The position numbers and the translations under genes were made by a program. From positions 434,001 to 498,000 of the forward strand of contig QKMZ01000006.1 in NCBI GenBank assembly GCA_003242885.1: a stretch of DNA of 64,000 nt, read 5' to 3'. Of this stretch, positions 36,425 through 45,139 are shown one piece after another. The first letter of the stretch is position 1, and every line of letters begins with the position of its first letter. Below the pieces are notes generated by a model. The model made no database searches. It was given only the letters and a program-made list of their open reading frames with translations, and was not told the origin of the DNA. Source of the stretch: Candidatus Melainabacteria bacterium. Lineage in GTDB: Bacteria > Cyanobacteriota > Vampirovibrionia > Obscuribacterales > Obscuribacteraceae.

Positions 36425-36538
36425 ATGACCAAGAAATACAACGCTCGCGAAAAGAAGCAACGCCGTCTGGCTAAAGAGCGCCGTAAAAAAGAACGTATCA
36501 AAGAAGTAATCGCCAAGGCTGCCGAAAGGAAGAGCTAG
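36425..36538 (+). CDS. 37-residue highly basic protein upstream of trpS
   Basis: A 38-codon frame with GGAG at good spacing before its ATG; the stop TAG lies one base before the trpS TTG, so the two are translationally coupled. The product (MTKKYNAREKKQRRLAKERR...) is about half Lys and Arg and should form one continuous charged helix, ending AKAAERKS. That composition suggests RNA or ribosome association, similar in style to tiny ribosomal proteins such as Thx or the C-terminal part of bS21, although I cannot assign it to either. Codon use and placement argue that it is real. Confidence 0.7.
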   Translation: MTKKYNAREKKQRRLAKERRKKERIKEVIAKAAERKS

Positions 36539-36539
36539 A

Positions 36540-37601
36540 TTGGCTTCTACCAAGCGCATAATGTCCGGCATGCGTCCTACTGGACGCTTGCATCTCGGAC
36601 ACTACTTTGGGGCGCTACTTAACTGGGTCGATTTTCAGAGTCGCTACGAGTCGTACTATTCAATCGTCGACTGGCATGCTCTTACTACCAAGTATCAAGA
36701 CAGCGCCTCTGTTCCCGCCAATGTCTTCGAGATCACTCTCGATTGGCTGGCTGTCGGCATCGATCCTGAGCAAGCGACGATTTACGTGCAATCTGCCATT
36801 CCGGAGATTGCTGAAATTCATTTATTGCTTTCTATGATCACTCCTCACAATTGGGTGGAGCGGGAGCCGACGCTGAAGGACATGGTTAGGATGCTGGCGC
36901 AAGACGAATCAGAAGCCCGAGAAAAGGCGACTTACGGCTTGCTCGGATATCCGGTTTTAATGTCTGCAGATATTTTGACATTTAAGGGAGAACTAGTCCC
37001 TGTCGGCAAAGATCAAGAATCACATTTGGAGTTTGCCCGCGATGTCGCCCGTCGATTCAATAACACTTACGGCACTGACTTCTTCCCGGAGCCAAAACCT
37101 GAATTCACCGTGACGCCACTGCTCAAGGGCATGGACGGCATGAAGATGGGCAAGTCATATGGCAACGACATCAAAATTGCTGATACCGCCGATGAAACCA
37201 TAAAAAGAGTAAGAACTATGGTTACGGATCGCACGCGTATCGCCAAAGCCGACCCCGGGCATACTGATTTGTGCGAAGTCCCCTGGCCCTGGTACAAGGC
37301 ACTTGCGAATGAAGAGCTTCGCGCTACGGTCAAAGACGAATGCGAGAATGCAAAAATCGGCTGTGTAGATTGCAAGAAGCGCCTTGGTGGGCTGATCAAT
37401 GATCGTTTTGCTGAGTTCAGAGAAAAGCGCGCGAACCTGGCAAATGATCCCGAAAGAGTCTTCAAAATTATCGATTATGGTAATACAAAGGCTCGAAAAG
37501 TGGCATCTGAAACGCTTTCTCAGATGCGCGAAGTGATGGGAATGATCGATTGGAATGACAGCCAGAAGACTTGGTCCAAACTGATGAAGGCGAAAGTCTG
37601 A
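36540..37601 (+). CDS. trpS: Tryptophanyl-tRNA synthetase
   Basis: Class I synthetase charging tRNA-Trp. MSGMRPTGRLHLGHYFGAL carries the HIGH signature (HLGH) and the KMSKS equivalent reads KMGKS in GMKMGKSYGND. 353 residues is normal, with a slightly extended C-terminal helical part containing a CVDCKKRLGG stretch. The start is TTG 36540 with AAAGGA upstream inside the preceding small gene; an internal ATG at residue 8 would remove the first beta-strand. Cotranscribed with the 37-residue basic gene. Confidence 0.95.
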   Translation: MASTKRIMSGMRPTGRLHLGHYFGALLNWVDFQSRYESYYSIVDWHALTTKYQDSASVPANVFEITLDWLAVGIDPEQATIYVQSAIPEIAEIHLLLSMITPHNWVEREPTLKDMVRMLAQDESEAREKATYGLLGYPVLMSADILTFKGELVPVGKDQESHLEFARDVARRFNNTYGTDFFPEPKPEFTVTPLLKGMDGMKMGKSYGNDIKIADTADETIKRVRTMVTDRTRIAKADPGHTDLCEVPWPWYKALANEELRATVKDECENAKIGCVDCKKRLGGLINDRFAEFREKRANLANDPERVFKIIDYGNTKARKVASETLSQMREVMGMIDWNDSQKTWSKLMKAKV

Positions 37602-37651
37602 GTTTTGCCTCGAGGGCAATCTCTTGTATGGCTCACCGGATTCAATAATTG

Positions 37652-39157
37652 ATGAGTCTATTGAAAGACAGGATGCCAATGTTGGGAGGTTCGACAAATA
37701 GTTTGTCGCAAACACCGACGGTTTGGAAAGAACGATTGGATAAGCTCTCGCTTCTTCAGGGGCTTTGGCTGGTTTTCGTTTCGGTCTGGATACCGATTTC
37801 CATCAGCGCTGTTTGGATTGGCATAATTGTCGGTGCTGTTTTTTGGATTGCGACAAGCGCGATTGCATTGAAAATTGTTCTTGACGATTTGCCAAAAGAT
37901 GGCAGTGTCAAGCCGTTTTCTTATGTCTGGAAAAAACTTATGGCAATCATCGGGTTGGATGATTTGCCTTTTTTTGTTCCGCTGGGCATCTTCACTTTAG
38001 TAATTATCTTTGCTGGCTTTTGTGTGCCGTTACTGGATGGAAAAACTTTCGGTGATGGGATGCGCGTTGCAACTCGTACTCTGGTTTCTCTAAAAGCACT
38101 GGTCATTTACCCCTGGGTTTATCAGGTTCTTCGTCGTTGTCCGCTCGTGAAAGGCGCGGCCATCTCAGCGCTTTTGCTCGTCAGCTCATTGTCTTGCCTT
38201 TATGCTCCTGTCGAGCCATATGTGAAATTATTTCTTCGCAATTACACAGACAATCCACCGAGCGACCCATCACTTCTGTTTTTGCACCAGACGACGGATG
38301 GCTTCGTCAGATGGGTGACAGGATCTCGCGTCGATTTTTTGCAAGGCACAGGTTTTCTCGAGCAACCGATGGCATTTGCAGGACAAATGCAAACCGTGAT
38401 GATGATGGCACTGGCTCTCCTTCTTTGTAATGGCTATAAAAGTTTGCCTGGAATCTTCGGCAAGAAGTCCACAGCGGTTGCAATCACTATTTGTATTGCT
38501 GTCGGAATCATTTTTGGCGCCGAACGCAGCGCCTGGCTCGGTGTTTTCATTGGTGTGATCGTGGTTTGTGCGAGCGTTTCCAGAAAAACTGTGATTGCTT
38601 CTCTTATAAGCCTGTTGGTTATCGGCGGATTGTCTTATCTTGCCGTTCCGATTGTAAAGAACCGCGTTGACGTCCTTCTAGATGGAAAAGATCCAAGCGT
38701 AGCTGCTCGTTTCGCCATCTGGGATTCAACTATTGATAGGTTCAAGCAAAAGCCGATATTCGGCAGTTCACTGATTCGCTTCGGGGTCATTCACGCAAAA
38801 GGTGCAATGCCCGACAAAGGCTACTTCGATCATGCGCACAGTAATTACTTGCACATGCTCGCCGCTACAGGAGTGGTGGGATTTGCGGCGTACATGTATT
38901 TGCTCTTTTCGATTTTTTCCACAACCGCAAAACTGTCCAGGGCGAAAACAGCTGATGGCCTTTGCGACGCCGATGTAGAAAAATTGCAATACGAGCGCTC
39001 GATCGCCATAGGCTTGCTGGCTGCCAGCGCCTCTCTTGCCGTGTCTGGACTGTTCGAATTCAACTTCGGTACAGGACACGTGCGACTGACATACTTTTAT
39101 TGGCTGGCTTTTCTCAGCCTGAGCAATTGCAGAGCTGTGTCCGAAGAAAGAACGTAA
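37652..39157 (+). CDS. O-antigen ligase/polymerase-like membrane protein
   Basis: Polytopic inner-membrane protein of about 500 residues with some ten hydrophobic helices. The pattern fits the Wzy/WaaL (O-antigen ligase) superfamily: a large periplasmic loop in the second half containing RFAIWDSTIDRFKQKPIFG and a following DHAHSNYLHMLAATG segment. The H-x-H/N motif and the preceding Arg are characteristic of the Wzy_C domain that joins or polymerises surface glycans. ATG 37652 is chosen over the TTG just before it. There are no glycosyltransferase neighbours, so its substrate is open; O-antigen, exopolysaccharide or protein glycosylation are all possible. Confidence 0.8.
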   Translation: MSLLKDRMPMLGGSTNSLSQTPTVWKERLDKLSLLQGLWLVFVSVWIPISISAVWIGIIVGAVFWIATSAIALKIVLDDLPKDGSVKPFSYVWKKLMAIIGLDDLPFFVPLGIFTLVIIFAGFCVPLLDGKTFGDGMRVATRTLVSLKALVIYPWVYQVLRRCPLVKGAAISALLLVSSLSCLYAPVEPYVKLFLRNYTDNPPSDPSLLFLHQTTDGFVRWVTGSRVDFLQGTGFLEQPMAFAGQMQTVMMMALALLLCNGYKSLPGIFGKKSTAVAITICIAVGIIFGAERSAWLGVFIGVIVVCASVSRKTVIASLISLLVIGGLSYLAVPIVKNRVDVLLDGKDPSVAARFAIWDSTIDRFKQKPIFGSSLIRFGVIHAKGAMPDKGYFDHAHSNYLHMLAATGVVGFAAYMYLLFSIFSTTAKLSRAKTADGLCDADVEKLQYERSIAIGLLAASASLAVSGLFEFNFGTGHVRLTYFYWLAFLSLSNCRAVSEERT

Positions 39158-39179
39158 TGCTAGATTTCAGCTTCAATTG

Positions 39180-39446
39180 CTAGTCGATACGCAACCACGA
39201 GAAGCTCGGTGCGCCAACCATGTAAGAACCATCTTGCATCGAAACCATTGTGAACCCTGGATTGCGCTTTACTTTGATGCCGGAAGCATATTCGACAAAC
39301 ACGATCTCACCTTCAGCGTCAGTGTTGATTGTTGTTCCGTCGGGCATTGACTGCTCTCTTGCTATGCCGCTTTCCGGGCGCAATTGCTTGTACTTAGGAG
39401 CAGCGAATGTATTTAGAGAGGCGACAGAATTTATCATGCGCAACAC
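39180..39446 (-). CDS. Small hypothetical protein
   Basis: 88 residues from GTG 39446, or 85 from ATG 39437. The central part reads like a beta-hairpin-rich domain (DGTTINTDAEGEIVFVEYASGIKVKR), similar in style to short beta-repeat segments where xDGxxxxxDxxGxIxxxxYxxG periodicity occurs, as in YD/RHS-type sequences. AGGATTCGG lies before the starts. No family is assigned. An overlapping 76-codon frame on the other strand lacks such patterning. Between the convergent O-antigen-ligase-like gene and the MATE gene. Confidence 0.5.
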   Translation of the reverse strand: MLRMINSVASLNTFAAPKYKQLRPESGIAREQSMPDGTTINTDAEGEIVFVEYASGIKVKRNPGFTMVSMQDGSYMVGAPSFSWLRID

Positions 39447-39658
39447 CGAATCCTATGTGCGAAAGGAGAGGAGCGAATAAGTTGTTAATGGCGTTTGGGT
39501 ACTTTCAGATTAGGGACAATTTGTGACAGTACTATTACAAAATCGCCTTCAAAATAAATTTTGTCGATTTTCTTTCAAAAAGTTTTGAAATCCAACCGGA
39601 AAAGTCCAAGATTGTTGAATCTCGTCCACAGGCTTATCTCTTCAGGTTTTCCTGTAGC

Positions 39659-41089
39659 CTATACCGTTGTTTTCAGCCAGGCTTTGGACTGATATCGCCA
39701 GGCGGTAAGTATTCCCATGACGGCAACCGAGAGAGTCATGGACAGCCAGGCGCCATCAGGACCCATATTCATATTGATGGCGAAGAAGTAAGCCACAGGC
39801 AAGCGTATCGCCCAGTTGGAGATGTAGGAGATGATCATTGGTGTTTTGGTGTCGCCCGCTCCTTGAAGGGCAGAACTGAGCACCATAGCCAGGGCGAGGA
39901 ATGGACCGCCGTATGCGTTGTAGCGTATGTACGATGCGGTAATAGCAGCCGTGGCGTGATCTCGAGTCATGATGGCGGATAAGTGTTCCGAAAAAATAAC
40001 CAGGAGCGCACAACTGGTCATCATCATGCCTAAGCCGATATAAGTGACGTGCCAACCCGCCTTAAAAGCGCGGTCTTCTTGTTTGGCTCCGAGATTTTGT
40101 CCAACGATAGATGCCACCGCCAAGCTGAGCGCCATAAGCGGCATGAAAACCAGCCCCTCGACTCGAATGCCGATCGTCCACGCTGCTAATGCTTCCGTCG
40201 GTTTTTCGAGACATCTCAGTATAAAGAAAATGACGAATGTGGACAGTCCCCATCCCAATCGCTGTAAGGCAGCTGGGATGCCGATTTTGACAATACGTTC
40301 CAGTACCGCAGGAAGGAATGGAAACATGTATGAAGTGCAACCTTTCAGTGGTGAGCGCAAAAGAAAGCTGATCGCCACACAGGCTCCGACGCTGGTGCCG
40401 ATCACCCCGGACCAGGCGACGCCTGCGACTCCAAGTCCGGCAACCGGCCAGCTGTGCAAGACGGTAAGGTAATCACCGGCGATATTTACTGCTGTAGAGA
40501 CCAGCATGATGATGAGCGTCGTGCGCGAATCGCCGATGGCGCGGAAGGCCGAATTGATGATGTTGAGCAAGCTGAATGGAATCAGGTAGAGGCAATATAT
40601 AGATAGATATTGGGCTGCGATGTCGGCGACTTCCGGAGAACGGCTAAATAAGCCGACGATCTTGTGGGCTCCGAGTTTCGCCATAAGTAAGAGCGCCAGC
40701 CCGGTGAGAACCGCGAAGACTAGAGACTGACCTGTGGCTCGCGCCGCCTCTTCTTGATCTTCGGCTCCGGTGGCGCGCGAAACCAGAGCTTGCGTCCCCA
40801 CTCCTGTGGACATGATGAAAATCATGAGAATGAAGAGCACTTGCTCTGAAACTCCGACTGCCGCCTGAGCAGAGCTTCCCAGGTAGCCTGCTACGTGCAT
40901 GTCGGCAAGACCGACAAGCGAACTTGAAATTGTAGTTACCATCAATGGCCAGGACATCGACCAGATTGCCTTCATAAGGCTTCCGGTCGCTAAATTCGCC
41001 GTCAGAGTATTCTTTTCTTCAGGCTTGCTTTCCTCTTGTTGCCGCTCCTTGTCGTCTAAAGCGGTCATTTGGGGGTTCCTCGACGCCAA
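39659..41089 (-). CDS. MATE-family multidrug/toxin efflux transporter
   Basis: Twelve-helix exporter using Na+ or H+ gradients, 476 residues, duplicated six-helix bundle. The N-lobe has SMSWPLMVTTISSSLVGLADMHVAGYLG, typical of the first helix with its conserved Asp, and VGTQALVSRATGA. The C-lobe has ALAAWTIGIRVEGLVFMPLMALSLAVASIVGQNLGA, the hallmark of the second lobe's first helices. NorM/DinF-like. The start region overlaps the upstream leader of the next, divergent gene. Substrate unknown. Confidence 0.9.
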   Translation of the reverse strand: MASRNPQMTALDDKERQQEESKPEEKNTLTANLATGSLMKAIWSMSWPLMVTTISSSLVGLADMHVAGYLGSSAQAAVGVSEQVLFILMIFIMSTGVGTQALVSRATGAEDQEEAARATGQSLVFAVLTGLALLLMAKLGAHKIVGLFSRSPEVADIAAQYLSIYCLYLIPFSLLNIINSAFRAIGDSRTTLIIMLVSTAVNIAGDYLTVLHSWPVAGLGVAGVAWSGVIGTSVGACVAISFLLRSPLKGCTSYMFPFLPAVLERIVKIGIPAALQRLGWGLSTFVIFFILRCLEKPTEALAAWTIGIRVEGLVFMPLMALSLAVASIVGQNLGAKQEDRAFKAGWHVTYIGLGMMMTSCALLVIFSEHLSAIMTRDHATAAITASYIRYNAYGGPFLALAMVLSSALQGAGDTKTPMIISYISNWAIRLPVAYFFAINMNMGPDGAWLSMTLSVAVMGILTAWRYQSKAWLKTTV

Positions 41090-41152
41090 TTTGGTTACCT
41101 GCTATATTCTTCCAGATTCAAGACCGGGCAAGTGGCTGAGGAGATAAGGCTT

Positions 41153-41764
41153 ATGAAACTGCGCAGCAGCGTTTACGGTTGGAAGTCCGTTTGGATGGAG
41201 TTTGCCGACGAGCATCAAGGCTCATTTGACGACGGTCAGAAAGTTTTCGTAATGCGTGTTCCGGTGCCAGGCAAGCCATGGAATATCACCTTTCACATGC
41301 ATGAAAAAGGCGTCGGTGGTGCTGTAAGCGACAGCAGTGCAGCTTACCTTCCGTTTAAAGCTAAAGGCTCATTCAGCTTCGATCTTCATAATCGCAGTCT
41401 GGTTGGTGATGCGAGCAAAGTATTCGGCGCTCAGGACATTGAAGTCGGCGAAGATGAATTTGACCGCGAATACATAATAAAAGGATCGGATGAAAATCTC
41501 GTCAAACGAATTTTCGCCAGTCCGCGCGTTCAAGAGCTTATCAAGTTGCAACCGCACATCAAACTCTTTATTCAGGATGAGCCGAAAGAACTGACAGAGC
41601 ATGGCAGTGTACCTCCTGGCATCCATGTGCTCGCTTTCAAAGACAAAGCGGCAATCAACAGCTATGAGCGCTTGTCGCTGGTACATGACTTGATGTTGGC
41701 TGTATTGGAAGAAATGCTTGCCTGTGACGTTGCATCGCCACAGGATCCTAGCTTTGACATCTAG
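41153..41764 (+). CDS. Hypothetical protein, 203 residues
   Basis: ATG 41153 is chosen because GAGGAGATAAGG lies just before it; the frame extends further upstream to 41069 without a ribosome site. The protein is soluble, with a beta-rich N-terminal half (WMEFADEHQGSF, KVFVMRVPVPGKPWNITFHMH) and a DREYIIKGSDENLVKRIFASPRVQEL stretch that resembles DUF3137-type proteins, where a structural DreF-like motif precedes a helix. A C-terminal helix ends it. Function unknown. An 8-bp hairpin with a GGAA loop follows its stop. Confidence 0.68.
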   Translation: MKLRSSVYGWKSVWMEFADEHQGSFDDGQKVFVMRVPVPGKPWNITFHMHEKGVGGAVSDSSAAYLPFKAKGSFSFDLHNRSLVGDASKVFGAQDIEVGEDEFDREYIIKGSDENLVKRIFASPRVQELIKLQPHIKLFIQDEPKELTEHGSVPPGIHVLAFKDKAAINSYERLSLVHDLMLAVLEEMLACDVASPQDPSFDI

Positions 41765-42078
41765 GTTCTGTACAAAAAGTCGACATCGCATATTCTTCAG
41801 ACATCACCTGGAAAGGTGATGTTGCCTTGATTTCACGTGAAATCTGATCATTTTCACGAGTTATTTCACAAGATTCTCACAACCACTGGGAAGAATAAAA
41901 GCAGAGCGATATTCGCTCAAAGGATCTGGAGGCCTACCCAGAACCGGCAAATTTTGCACCACTGCGTTTATGAGGGTGAACCTTACTAAATTCAGTACTA
42001 TTTCAGTCCTAAATCAGGGTTCGAGACTAGTGGTCAAAATCGGATGCTGGGGGAAACATCGAAAGGGAGCTTTGACTT
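41765..42078. promoter_or_regulatory. Intergenic region with hairpin and palindromic TTTCAC cluster
   Basis: The hairpin CATCACCT-GGAA-AGGTGATG (41802-41821), with a GNRA-type loop, may end the upstream transcript although it lacks a T-run. The perfect 16-base palindrome GATTTCACGTGAAATC (41829-41844) is followed by further TTTCAC repeats up to about 41870, which looks like an operator for a dimeric regulator controlling the gene at 42079. The remaining 200 bases show nothing clear. Confidence 0.45.
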
Positions 42079-42426
42079 ATGACCGAAATTGATGACAATG
42101 ACACATCCGACTCGGTCCGTCTTGCCGAGCTTTTGACTGAAGCTGGCTATATCAGCCAGAAAGATATTGATGAGGCAATGCAGATCGGGAAAGAAACGGG
42201 CATGCGTGTTGGGCGCGTGCTGATAGTGTCCGGCTGGCTATCGGAAAACCAACTGGTGGCCGCAGTTAAGGCACAGACTCTGGTGAATAACGGCAAAATC
42301 AGCCGTGGCGCCGCGGTCAGGGCTTTGAAGATTGCAGACGAGAAAGAGCTCTCGTTCGACAGTGCTCTGCAAAAGATGACTGCAACCAGACTGCAAGCTC
42401 TCGTTAAGGTAGATACCCGTTCTTGA
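42079..42426 (+). CDS. Small MshEN-like domain protein
   Basis: 115 residues. Residues 13-70 (VRLAELLTEAGYISQKDIDEAM, then GRVLIVSGWLSENQLVAAVKAQ) show the paired LGxxLxxxGxIxxxQLxxAL pattern of MshEN/GspE N-terminal modules, which in MshE bind cyclic-di-GMP. A similar segment occurs in the DUF4388 protein at 21147. No ATPase domain is attached. A possible stand-alone c-di-GMP or protein-interaction module, which would fit the diguanylate cyclase in this window; that is inference. AAAGGGAG precedes ATG 42079. A palindromic operator-like cluster lies upstream and a strong terminator downstream. Confidence 0.65.
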   Translation: MTEIDDNDTSDSVRLAELLTEAGYISQKDIDEAMQIGKETGMRVGRVLIVSGWLSENQLVAAVKAQTLVNNGKISRGAAVRALKIADEKELSFDSALQKMTATRLQALVKVDTRS

Positions 42427-42459
42427 GCGGGATTTAGAACGATTTTCGGCGATCAAAGG

Positions 42460-42498
42460 CGCTTCGTGAGGCTAGATTTCACGAAGCGTTTTTATTTT
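42460..42498 (+). terminator. Intrinsic terminator
   Basis: CGCTTCGTGA (42460-42469) pairs with TCACGAAGCG (42479-42488) over a 9-base loop, followed by TTTTTATTTT. It lies 33 bases after the MshEN-like gene and is a very strong Rho-independent terminator. Confidence 0.9.
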
Positions 42499-42556
42499 GT
42501 TTATCCTCATCGGCACCACATGTGGTGGCTAGAACTTTCGGCGTCAAGGAAAGATT

Positions 42557-43198
42557 TTAGCGAAACTCTGGATCTGTAATGCTCATCGACTCTTTGCTGA
42601 GCGGCTTGCGGGCGCCGGTATGTACAGCTCGCTCCGTGCCTTTGACGACTCCGCTTACCATACCTGTTGCTACCCCGTATGGCACAGAAAGTGCGGCGCC
42701 GAATAAGCGTGCAGTCAGGTCAGGTCTTCTTCCGTCCCAGGTCAAATCCTGCGAGACCTGTGCATTCATGCGCTTTGTTTCACTGGCCATTGTTTTGGCG
42801 GCTCGATAAGGAACGCCGACCATAATCCCGCACATGACGCCGGCAGCTTTTTTGGGGGCTGATATTGCGCTCGAAAAACCTTTTGCACTCTTGGGATTCT
42901 CATCCGGGACGTCCTTGGCGCTATCAGAGTCTCTGGATGCAATTTGCTTTTTCTCTTGTGAGCCTCGTTTGAAAAGCGAGAGCTTACCGGTTTTCTTTGG
43001 CAAGACTTCTTCGTTGTCTTGGATTTCCATCCTTATGGCGCGCGGCGGCTCCGCTTGTACTTTTGGTTTTGCGCTCGCCGGTTCTTCGTCGAATAAGACG
43101 TCATCTAGCGCTGTGGCCGGTCCTGTTGCGATCAGCGACATTACCGCCGCCAGAATTAGCGACTGATTCGTGAGGCAATTGGCTGGTCTCATGCGCAT
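42557..43198 (-). CDS. Exported hypothetical protein, 213 residues
   Basis: A signal peptide (SLILAAVMSLIATGPATALD, cleavage likely after TALD or ATA) is followed by a Glu/Lys-rich disordered stretch (about 35-110). A C-terminal part has two Gly/Ala-rich amphipathic segments (KKAAGVMCGIMVGVPYRAAKTMASE and ARLFGAALSVPYGVATGMVSGVVKG) that look like a short internal repeat with the shared core VPYxxA. These could associate with membranes. No family is recognised. It follows the decarboxylase gene on the same strand after a 115-base structured gap. Confidence 0.6.
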   Translation of the reverse strand: MRMRPANCLTNQSLILAAVMSLIATGPATALDDVLFDEEPASAKPKVQAEPPRAIRMEIQDNEEVLPKKTGKLSLFKRGSQEKKQIASRDSDSAKDVPDENPKSAKGFSSAISAPKKAAGVMCGIMVGVPYRAAKTMASETKRMNAQVSQDLTWDGRRPDLTARLFGAALSVPYGVATGMVSGVVKGTERAVHTGARKPLSKESMSITDPEFR

Positions 43199-43202
43199 GT
43201 TT

Positions 43203-43272
43203 TTCCAAAAGGCTTGTGAAAGCGAAGGCTATTCGGCAAATTATAGCCGCTTCCTTGCAACCGCTTTTGGAA
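43203..43272. repeat. Long-range inverted repeat with internal stem
   Basis: TTCCAAAAG (43203-43211) and CTTTTGGAA (43264-43272) enclose an inner stem GGCTAT/ATAGCC flanked by further complementarity (AAGC/GCTT). The 70-base element lies between two leftward genes and could fold as RNA. Function unknown. Confidence 0.4.
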
Positions 43273-43313
43273 TAGCTTTTAACTAATTAACCAGGCAGTG
43301 ATTACCGGGCTTG

Positions 43314-44966
43314 TCAGGAGATTGAAGCTTTGACTTTCTTGCCGAAGTGGTCGGTCAGTCTTCTCAACGTGGGAGAAATGTCGTCTTCGGAAATTCTGGC
43401 GTCAATTAAAAATAGCGAATCGCTGTTTTTCGCATCTTTCAAAGCTTGTTTGAACTCTTCAGGTGTTTGCGCTGTCACGCCTTTACCGCCAAGCGCTTTG
43501 GCTAAAAGAGCGTAATCCCATCTCTGCAAATCATAGTAGTCGCGCTTTTGATCGATGAATCGAAGCATTGCGTAGCTTGCATTGTTGAAGAGGATAACAA
43601 TCGGATTGATTCCAAGTTTGATTGCTGTGCTGATTTCCATACCAGTCATTTGGAAACCGCCATCACCGACCAGGATGATTGAGCGGCGTTTGGGATTGGC
43701 AATTTGCGCTCCGATACCTGCAGGAACACCGAAGCCCATGCTGGAATAGTATCCCGGCGCAATGAAGATGTCTGTCTTCAAGCTCATGCCCGCATACAAG
43801 CAGTCTCCGACGTCAGAGACTACAGCGAACTTCTCGCTCATCATGTCGTTGAGCTGATTGATCATGTGAGCAACCGTGAGATTTTTGTCTCCGTTTTTCG
43901 GCTCGATCAATTCCGGCTCGATTGACGGCAGGCTGAATCTGAGAGTGGGCTTCACTTTGGACGTTGTAAGGTCGATCAATTGATCGATAAGTGATCTCAG
44001 ATTGACGCCGTGATAGGTGTGATGGCCTGCGGTTACTTCATGTGCTGTGCACTGGATAAGAGCCTTGGCAGGGAGTTTTGCTGTGTATCCGGCAGTTTCC
44101 ATCTCCGTAAGGACTGTCCCGAGCGAAAGAATCAAGTCGGCTGACTCCACATATTCTTTTACTTTGGGATTGCCGAATTGTCCGAAGTAGTTTCCGGCAA
44201 AGCATGGGTGAGACTCTGGGAATGAGGCTTTTCCAAGGATTGAGGTGACAACCGGAATGTTCAACGCCTCGGCAAGTGCCACCACTTTGTCTTTCAGGTT
44301 GAAGCGTCTTACTTCTACACCCACAAAAAGAACTGGTTGCTGTGCCTCTTTTAGGCGGTCGATGATTTCGTGAACTGCTTCTTCGAGCGCAGCAGAAGGT
44401 GCTTCCATTGCGCTTGGTGCACTTTCTTGAACGTCCAACTCGTAATTGACCATGTCCCGTGGAATTTCGATGTATCCGGGGCGGGAGTATTTGGTGGTGG
44501 TTTCAAAAACTCGATCGATTTCGTCTTGAGCTGTAGCCGGGTTGGCAAGCAGAGCCTGCGATTCCGTCACTTCTTTGAAGACATTGAATTGAGTGTCGAA
44601 ATTCTTGACGCAGTGGTGGAGCTGCGGTTTTTGGCTTCTGTAGCGGGTTTCTGGGCTGCCGGAGATGATGAGCAGTGGTGATTCTTCGGCGTAAGCGAGA
44701 CCGACCGAGTTGATCATATTTAAGCCGCCGGCACCATAGGTGACAAGACCGACGCCTAGACCTTTCAAGCGAGCATAGGCATCTGCTGCATAGCCAACCG
44801 AAGGCTCGTGTGTCATGACCACGGTCTTTAGCTTGGTCTTTTCCTGAGCTGCATAAAGCGGCAGTATGAAATCACCTGGAATGCCAAACGTCGTGTCGAC
44901 GCCAGAATCCTTGATGCGGTCGAAAAGATACTCTGCCAGTTTGCGTTTTGTCATGACATCCACCAT
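43314..44966 (-). CDS. Thiamine-diphosphate-dependent 2-oxoacid decarboxylase (PDC/IPDC-like)
   Basis: Decarboxylates a 2-oxo acid (pyruvate, indolepyruvate or phenylpyruvate) to an aldehyde. FGIPGDF, the catalytic Glu in HEPSVGYAADAYAR (E54 from the chosen start), GAGGLNMINSVGLAYAEESP, and the HH pair (H117-H118) typical of pyruvate/indolepyruvate decarboxylases are present. The ThDP motif GDGGFQMT...NNASY is complete. I take ATG 44966; the frame runs on to 45059 without ribosome-site support, and ATG 44954 with GGTGG before it is also possible. Length (about 550) suits the family. Acetolactate synthase is less likely because of the HH motif. Confidence 0.85.
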   Translation of the reverse strand: MVDVMTKRKLAEYLFDRIKDSGVDTTFGIPGDFILPLYAAQEKTKLKTVVMTHEPSVGYAADAYARLKGLGVGLVTYGAGGLNMINSVGLAYAEESPLLIISGSPETRYRSQKPQLHHCVKNFDTQFNVFKEVTESQALLANPATAQDEIDRVFETTTKYSRPGYIEIPRDMVNYELDVQESAPSAMEAPSAALEEAVHEIIDRLKEAQQPVLFVGVEVRRFNLKDKVVALAEALNIPVVTSILGKASFPESHPCFAGNYFGQFGNPKVKEYVESADLILSLGTVLTEMETAGYTAKLPAKALIQCTAHEVTAGHHTYHGVNLRSLIDQLIDLTTSKVKPTLRFSLPSIEPELIEPKNGDKNLTVAHMINQLNDMMSEKFAVVSDVGDCLYAGMSLKTDIFIAPGYYSSMGFGVPAGIGAQIANPKRRSIILVGDGGFQMTGMEISTAIKLGINPIVILFNNASYAMLRFIDQKRDYYDLQRWDYALLAKALGGKGVTAQTPEEFKQALKDAKNSDSLFLIDARISEDDISPTLRRLTDHFGKKVKASIS

Positions 44967-45139
44967 GGCTGCTTTCGAAAGCGTGATGCTTTCATGCGGC
45001 AGCGAATCTAGTAACAGGCGGAATTGTAGCGCGATGAGACTGCAGAAGCCTGCTTTCAATCATTTCTTCTTCATTTCCTATTTGTAATTTGAATGACTGC
45101 GATTTGGGATAATCAGGTAGTACTAAATTTGGATACGCG

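Noticed and set aside
39250-39480. 76-codon rightward frame overlapping the small leftward gene
   Set aside because: Unpatterned composition and no ribosome site; the opposite strand has the beta-repeat-like sequence.
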